Positions 57,760 to 64,000 of a stretch of DNA of 64,000 nt are shown here, in pieces. Both the position numbers and the translations under genes were made by a program. Under the pieces are notes generated by a model that did not search any database, was not told the origin of the DNA, and saw nothing but the letters and a program-made list of their open reading frames with translations. Each line of letters opens with the position of its first letter. Position 1 is the first letter of the stretch. This DNA comes from Furcasterigmium furcatum (Eukaryota > Ascomycota > Sordariomycetes > Glomerellales > Plectosphaerellaceae), in NCBI GenBank assembly GCA_001599815.1, contig BCIA01000008.1:1116001-1180000 (forward strand), read 5' to 3'.

Positions 57760-60514
57760 GTCGTTGACGAGGGTTGTCGAGAGAGGGGGAAGGGAAGTGA
57801 TGTTGGTGTGATGAGCCAAAATAAGGTCTCTAGAGGGACCCGAAAGCTCCCTCTTTATAGACGAAGGTCGTCCAGCGAGACCTTTCAACCTTTCGACCGT
57901 TTGACCGTTTGGTTTTCGGCCGTTCGACTGTTGGATTGTTCAACCAGGCGGCCCCGAGCCAAGCGACTAGAGACGCAGTATTCAATATTGACTGCTAGAC
58001 TCTCACCTGAACCTCGCATTGACCCGCTGTTCATGCCCTTTCTCCTCGAATCAGACTCTGCATCGGCGGGGCCGGGCCGCCTCGGTACCAGACCACCGGT
58101 ACCGACACCCTCATGAGCTGCGCAGGATGGACTGGAGGGTCTCCAAAGCGAAATTACATCGCTATCTTCAAAAGACATTAGCATTTATATTTCTAAATAG
58201 CTAGAGAACAGTTAGACCGCTTGAGCGTCGAGTATGCAGTGATGTGGTTGTCAGGCTGGTCGTGGGAACCGACCCAATTCACGTTCAGGTGAGCTCGCGA
58301 GGTCGAAGTGCCCCAAACACGTGCAGACCGTGTACTGATCAGCCTTGAGTCGGCTGCAAGATGATGTTGGTCGTTGGTGGTGGCCGTTGGCGGGGAATGG
58401 TCATATGATAGGCTCGCAAGGATTCGCAGGCGCGGGACCGCAGGATGGATGCAGGACGATGTTGGCTGTTGGTTATAACTGGCCATCTGATAGGTTCATA
58501 AGACGAGCATATTTGCAGGGACCTGCATTGTACAGTATGGTCTCAGGCGATACCAAGACATCGTAAGCGCCTAGTATCGAAATGAGCATCAAAGTGATGC
58601 CACAACAGGGGACGCCCTCCATGGCAAAAGGCAACTCCACGGATGGCAATGCCGCACTCCACCTTCCTTGCCTTGGCTTGGCCTCTGTGCAGGGACTCTC
58701 CACCTTGACGGTGAATGCTCCTGCCTCTTCTGGCACGCATCACAGACCTGACGGACAGCTCAGTACACGGAGCCCCGCGAATTCCTTGACCCCATGTCCA
58801 TGTTCTATGGTCGATCAGCTTGGGAGAGGCCTCCAAGTCGGGAGGCTGGCTGGGTGACATCCTCCGCCCCGCACCTGTTAATTACCTTGACATGGGTGAT
58901 ATGGGAGGAGGTGAATGCGTTCAGGCATGAGCCAACCCATGATGCGGCCTTCGGCGTGGTAACCATCGTCCGATTCGGCTGTGAGCCTAGACAATCCAAG
59001 ACGGGGGAGACCGGTCCGGATCATTTTCCCTTATGACCCCATTCCCCGAATGTTGCCGCCTTGATGTGGTGGCAATTGCCGCCACGTCCCACGAAGACAC
59101 ATCCCATGGGCTTCGGTAGACGAATCAGTCGAATCTCGCGCAAATATCATGCCGCCAAGAGCCCCGTGTCCTTGATTGTCCTTGTGCGCGCAACTGCTCC
59201 AGCATTGTTGTCAAGACTCCAACATCCTCATGCCTCGTCCTCTCACGCATAATTACGAAGCAATTAGGCATCTCCCTGTTACTATCTCCAGCAGCGCCAG
59301 CGAGGTGTCCACACCTCGCCGTTCTTCACTCTCATGGCTCAGAAAGCTGAATAACACGCCCTTTGAATTGAATTTTGTGGTGTTAAACGTCGCGCAGAAG
59401 CGTTTGTGCTTCGCATACGTGTCATGGCCTTGAGGAGCTCGCATCATCGCCGTCTTGTGCTCAATATTCCCAAATGGAATGCTTGTTTCAGGTGGCATCA
59501 ACTGTAATCACTGAGAGTGCCGCTTGCTATTGGCATGGAACGTTGCCAACGACGGGAACACTTGTACTTGGAATCTTGAGCGTTGCCAGGATATCCTTCC
59601 AATTGCATGAATAACCACCACTGCCGGAAATCAAGCAACGAGAGCTTACTTGCTGGAACATGGGGAAGGCGCAGAGACATGGGAAATGGGGATTGTCTCT
59701 GGAGCCGTTTCTCCTAACTGGGAGGGGGGGAGGTTTATATTGGAGGAGACATGCCTTTGATTTTCTTCTAGATGGGAAAGGACAGGAAGGTTTCTCTTGG
59801 ATGAGTTAGCATGGAACAACAAGTCGAAGTGCAAGGCAGACAAGAGAATTGACCCGACTCCGCAAGGGGTCAGACCCATACACAAATAACGGAGAAAAAT
59901 ACAGGCCTTGTATGCCGCATGCCTGTCTGTTTGCGGGGAGTTTTCGAACTCGGTGGCCGGGGAGATCTTGAGGGGTGGGGCCGCGGCCTTCCCAGCGGCT
60001 GGGGGATTCCGGCTGTAGCACAGTCCTCACATATATGCGTCGCCCTGGGCACCGGGTTAGAGGGTTATAGTGCCAAGCGCCCGATCTTTGGCCTCCATGG
60101 CGGCTCAAAAATTGCTTGCGGCAAAGCTTTATCGACGCATGAGGACGAGAGTTATGCCCCCAGGAATGTTCCTAAGGTTGTTTGGCCCTCGAAGAAGCCT
60201 ATCAACGCGTGACCTTCAAGAGACCCCAGCCTGTCAACACCTGCCCACGAGCCTCTTGGCATTGCTTTCCCCGCCCGCTGATTGGTGTCGGTTGTCGGCA
60301 ACTCAACTTCAGTTGGAAAAAGGCTTGGCCGCATAACCATTTTGGGACTGGCCTCAATTTCTCGAAAGATACCACGAGGTGAGGTGACCTGGGGATTACC
60401 CCGCACGCGGGAATTATCATGAAGGACCCTGATATCCAGCCCCTTTCTTCTTGTCATCGCGCATCCTTCTTGGTCTTGATACCGTACTCAACCATAAGTT
60501 CTCGAATTAGAAAT
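57760..60514. other. Intergenic with an imperfect direct repeat
   Basis: 2.75 kb without a supported gene. It includes the direct repeat pair at 58353-58523 listed separately. Confidence 0.55.
58353..58523 (+). repeat. Imperfect direct repeat pair
   Basis: Unit 1 at 58353-58439 and unit 2 at 58449-58523 share GCAAGATGATGTTGG / GCAGGACGATGTTGG, then GATAGG and GCAGGGACC-like ends. Many differences are A/G or C/T. Confidence 0.55.
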
Positions 60515-62200
60515 ATGGCTGCCCCCGGAGAGGACTCTGTCGCAGCGCCAGTGCCGGCCCCGGCCTCGGCCCCCGCCCCGGAGACCGGCGCTACTGAAGT
60601 AGTGGCAACATCCGCGCGAGCGACTGAGACGACGCCGGCCCCAGAGATCGGCGCTGCTGAAGTGGTGCCAGCACCCGCAGCTGCAACGACCAGCGGTCTC
60701 CTTCCTTCCGAGCACTGGGCGAACATGCCCGAGGTACGTGTTGCAAGGACATTCACCATACTACGCGTGTCGACGAAGCCGGACTGACCGGGGCACTCAT
60801 TGGTCCACCGCAGCCAGCCGCAGTTGAAGATGCTGACGCTGGCGGTGATGCCGACTCAGCCTTTGGCGATGGTGCCAGCGCCACCGCCTCGATCACCTCC
60901 TCCATTCTCAACTACAGGACTATTCACGGCCGTACTTACCACAGCGAGCGTGGTAATGCGCAGTACTGGTACTGTTTTAGTCCGAGAAAGTTGTATTGCT
61001 GAGTAGGTACTGACCGACCTGACGGACAGGGTGACGAATGATGAGCAATCGAACGAGGCTTTGGACATCAAGTATGTGTTCTCTCCGAGAACGGAAACAG
61101 GGACGAACAATGATTATTGATGCTTTTATAGCCATCATGTCATGAACCTGCTGCTTGGCGGACGGCTCTATCAGGCCCCCTTGGCCGATGACATCAAGGT
61201 ATCAAGTCGCCCAAGAGTGACACTCCCAACGCCGGAAGCTAACTTGTAAATAGGAAGTGGTCGACATTGGTACTGGAACTGGTAAAGATGGCCCTTAGAC
61301 AAGATGAGATGTCCCCTTGCTGACTTGTTATCTATTAGGTATTTGGGCGATGTAGGATATCTGTCCATCCCCCAGAGGCTGAGGCACCGTGCACTGACAT
61401 GAACCCCTCACGTTTAGTGACTTTGCCGACCAGTTCCCTGACGCGAACGTCATCGGGACCGACCTGTCCCCTATCCAGCCAAGCTGGATCCCACCAAACC
61501 TGCAGTTGTGAGTTCCAACCACTGACACTCCGTCTGACATGGTTCCCGATCCTGACAATGCGGCAGCCAAATCGACGACTGTACCCAGGAGTGGACCTTC
61601 GAAGAGAACTCCCTGGACTACGTCCACATGCGCTTCCTGGTCGGCAGCATTATTGATTGGCCTGCCCTGTTCCAGCAGGCGTTCAAGGCCCTGAAACCCG
61701 GCGGCTGGATTGAGAGCCACGAGGCTTCCCCGGTCATTAGCTCCGACGACGGCACCGTCAAGGACAAGTCTGCTATGCAGCAATGGGGCCCCATCTTCTT
61801 CAAGGGTGGCCAGACCATCGGGCGGTCTTTCTCGATCCTCGAGGACAACACGCAGAGAACAGGCATGGAGGCGGCCGGATTCGTCAACATCGAAGAATCC
61901 AACCACAAGGTCCGCCCATTCTTTCTCCTCATGAATTCAAGGGCATATTACTGACAGTGATCATAGGTTCCCATCGGTGGATGGCCGAAGGACCCGGATC
62001 TGCGTGAGGCGGGACGATTTTTCCAGGCGGCCATCTCCAACGATATCGAGGGCACCCTCGGCTTCATCGCCAACGTTCTTGGTTGGTCCAAGGAGGAAGT
62101 CACCGTATTCGGAGCGCACTACCGGAGCGAGATCAGGAACAGGAGCATCCACGCCTACTTTAGCCAGAGAGTCGTCTGGGCGCAGAAGCCATTGGCATGA
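60515..62200 (+). CDS. LaeA-like SAM-dependent methyltransferase
   Basis: Nine exons: 60515-60733, 60814-60968, 61030-61071, 61132-61198, 61254-61281, 61339-61351, 61418-61507, 61567-61909 and 61967-62200, giving 396 aa. A Pro/Ala-rich disordered N-terminus of about 75 residues precedes YRTIHGRTYHSERG and NEALDINHHVMNLLL, hallmarks of this fungal group. SAM motif I, VVDIGTGTGIWAIDFA, is assembled across four exons, one only 13 nt long. DLSPIQPSWIPPN and the acidic post-motif, DCTQEWTFEENSLDYVHMR, follow, then the GGW(I)E segment. Members include the regulator LaeA and many tailoring methyltransferases of unknown substrate; this one could be either. Confidence 0.94.
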
Positions 62201-62866
62201 TAGAGTATCTAGCTGTATCTAGAAAATTTGAGTATGCGAGATACGTAGCGGAGAAGTAACGTCTTTCCAATCAACAGCCCTCGATGCCATGCCTGATGGT
62301 TACCGAGCCAGCCTCGTCACGAGGAGGCTTCCCTGAATCCAGCCCAAGTTGCCGACAACGGGCAGACCAAATAAACATTCATGCTCAACAAGAGTCAAGA
62401 CGTGATTGTATTTATCTATTCCAGGGATTGCGCTTGCATTCGTTGGGGATGGACGAAGGTTGTGGGCCGGTGGGCTCGGAGCTGGTTGTCTGCGGCTCGG
62501 GCTCGGGGGCCCGGTGCTGTTCATCTTGCCGCTAGGTGACACCGGAAGAGCTTCCATGACTGAGAGAAGGCAAGTGGGCTTGATTGTTCTGTTCGACGAA
62601 GGATCTGTGCGTTGAGTCGGGCATTCGCGGACGCCAAAGGTGTCTTGTCCCGAGGGACGACGAGTAGTGTACAGCTTGAAGTCATACAAGCAGACTGCTC
62701 AGTCGTGTAGCACATTCGTATCTAAAGCACAACGGGATTCCAGGCATTACCCAACGAACAGAACCGAAATGAGATGGGTGGATCATTCAAGCCTGTCAAT
62801 CTGTCTATGCTTTAGCTCCCCTCAAGGCCGCTTCTCGTCGTGGTTGCTGGTGGATGACCCGCCAGG
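62201..62866. other. Intergenic, convergent 3' ends
   Basis: 666 bp without a supported gene. Confidence 0.6.
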
Positions 62867-64000
62867 TCATTCCGTGTCCTCATCTTCCGAACCTTCCGCT
62901 CTGTCTGCCTCCTCCTTTCCCTTGAACGCAACAATACGACCAAGATGATCCATCTGCGGCTCCCCGAATGACCGGACAAGCCGATGGAAGCTGGCGTCCA
63001 AACCCGTGACGTGCTCGCGGAGGAGTACCTTGTTGATCTGCTGCGTCTTCCGCTGGGATTCTCGGCGAATATCCTCCTCGAATGAGTTGCGAACCACGAG
63101 ACGGGCGTAGAACATGGGCTTCTTCTGTCCGATCCGGGATATGCGCCCGCAGGCCTGCTCCTCCTTCGCTTCGTTCCACCAGAGTTCGGCAATGATTACG
63201 CGGTTCGCTTCAGTGATGTTGAGGGCCTGTCCGCCACACTCCATTGATATGATCTAGCATGGATGTTAGCATGTTCGGTCTAATCGCTCGAGCAGTTGGA
63301 GGCGCACCAATACTGGCACCTCGGAGTCTGTCTTGAATCTCTCAAGTGTCTTGTCCCGGGCATTGGTGAAGGCATCGCCAAAGTACGAGCCGAATTTGAT
63401 TCTCTCCGCTTCGAGCATCCGAGCGATGCACTGGGCGAAGATCTTGTGTTCGACAAAAACTGAACTGTCAGAACTATCACTGGCTCGAGGAGCGTGAGGG
63501 AGTAGGTTCTCGGGCACTTACTGAGGATCTTGTCCTCGGGGGCCTCAGCCTGCCAGCGAAGGACGGTCTCCTTGACGGCTGCTAACTTTGAGCTTCCCAC
63601 GAGCGGGATGCAAGGGCCCTCGTCTGTCAGCCCGAGAAGTCGGCTGGGTGTGACTGGTTTCGGTTGGAAGCCCATGACGTCGTCGCCAGGCCGCCGCTTC
63701 TTCGTCTTTGGGGCCTTCTTGCCCTTATGCCGACATGCCGGAGTCTCCTCTTCCTCGCTTTCAGACTCCTGCTCTTCATCACTGTCATCACTGTCATCAC
63801 CGTCCTCGGAGTTTAGCTCGTTCTCGCGAAGCTCGGCCTCCGCGTCCCGCTTCTCAGGTGGATGGTTGAGATGCCACACCAATGTCAGGGGATGAACAGC
63901 AGCACTCTTGCCTGATTTTTGACAGCCCTTGCAGCCGTTTTTGTCATTGTCCTGAGCAGCGTTCGTATCATTAGTTCATCGGGCTGCAGAAAAGCTGCCA
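62867..64000 (-). CDS. SNF2-family helicase/translocase, C-terminal part (5' end beyond window)
   Basis: Visible exons 63951-63522, 63459-63308 and 63253-62867, with a further intron from 63952 beyond the edge. The helicase C lobe is evident: DKILIFVEHKIFAQCIARML (after splicing), GGQALNITEANRVIIAELWWN (motif V) and EEQACGRISRIGQKKP (motif VI, arginine fingers). Upstream is a Cys-x2-Cys element (NGCKGCQKSGK) and a long acidic Asp/Glu/Ser insertion followed by a basic KKAPKTKKRR patch. The C-terminus is acidic. The closest type is the Rad5/RAD16-like or fungal SNF2 DNA-repair/silencing group. It would be nuclear and ATP-dependent. The ATP-binding lobe is not in the window. Confidence 0.9.

Overview
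The window is nuclear DNA of a filamentous ascomycete (Pezizomycotina, most likely a Sordariomycete). The evidence is genes interrupted by 50-100 nt GT-AG introns with CTAAC/CTGAC-type branch points, high GC in third codon positions, and typical families: Zn2Cys6 regulators, MFS permeases, a P450, a LaeA-like methyltransferase, a berberine-bridge-type FAD oxidase, small Cys-rich secreted proteins and a Fot1/pogo transposon. I recognise no tRNA, rRNA or CRISPR. All gene models were spliced by eye; reading frames close across every junction given unless stated.

Layout. 0-4.7 kb: 3' end of a Zn2Cys6-type regulator, a short-chain dehydrogenase (-) and a Dal5-like MFS permease (+), the last two divergent. 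5.2-8.9 kb: an unknown protein, then an intact Fot1-like element inserted between two convergent genes. 8.9-15.2 kb: Zn2Cys6 regulator, PEP-mutase/isocitrate-lyase superfamily enzyme and a second Dal5-like permease, a compact regulator-enzyme-transporter set with a CGG-repeat in its divergent promoter. 17.4-18.9 kb: a secreted protein built of tandem cystine modules, interrupted by a 390-N assembly gap. 19.3-25.6 kb: a stand-alone enoyl-reductase-like MDR, a chromodomain protein and a CYP52-like P450. 27.2-34.0 kb: a regulator carrying both C2H2 and Zn2Cys6 fingers, an alpha/beta hydrolase and a dead amidase gene. 35.3-45.9 kb: two surface/secreted proteins, a sulfotransferase-like P-loop protein, an FAD oxidase, an alpha/beta hydrolase and a paraoxonase-like arylesterase. 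46.3-49.7 kb: a fourth Zn2Cys6 regulator divergent from an NmrA-like reductase. 49.7-53.8 kb: long stretch without convincing genes. 53.8-64 kb: a strongly codon-biased sugar transporter, a Kex2-type secreted pre-pro-protein, a LaeA-like methyltransferase with a 13-nt exon, and the C-terminal part of an SNF2 helicase running off the window.

No PKS, NRPS or terpene synthase is present, so this is not a classical secondary-metabolite cluster. It reads as accessory, catabolism/secretion-rich territory: several divergent enzyme-transporter pairs with neighbouring regulators, one transposon, one pseudogene and possible decayed repeats. The features most likely to be undescribed are the modular cystine-repeat secreted protein (exon boundaries coincide with modules) and the orphan Kex2-processed secreted protein.
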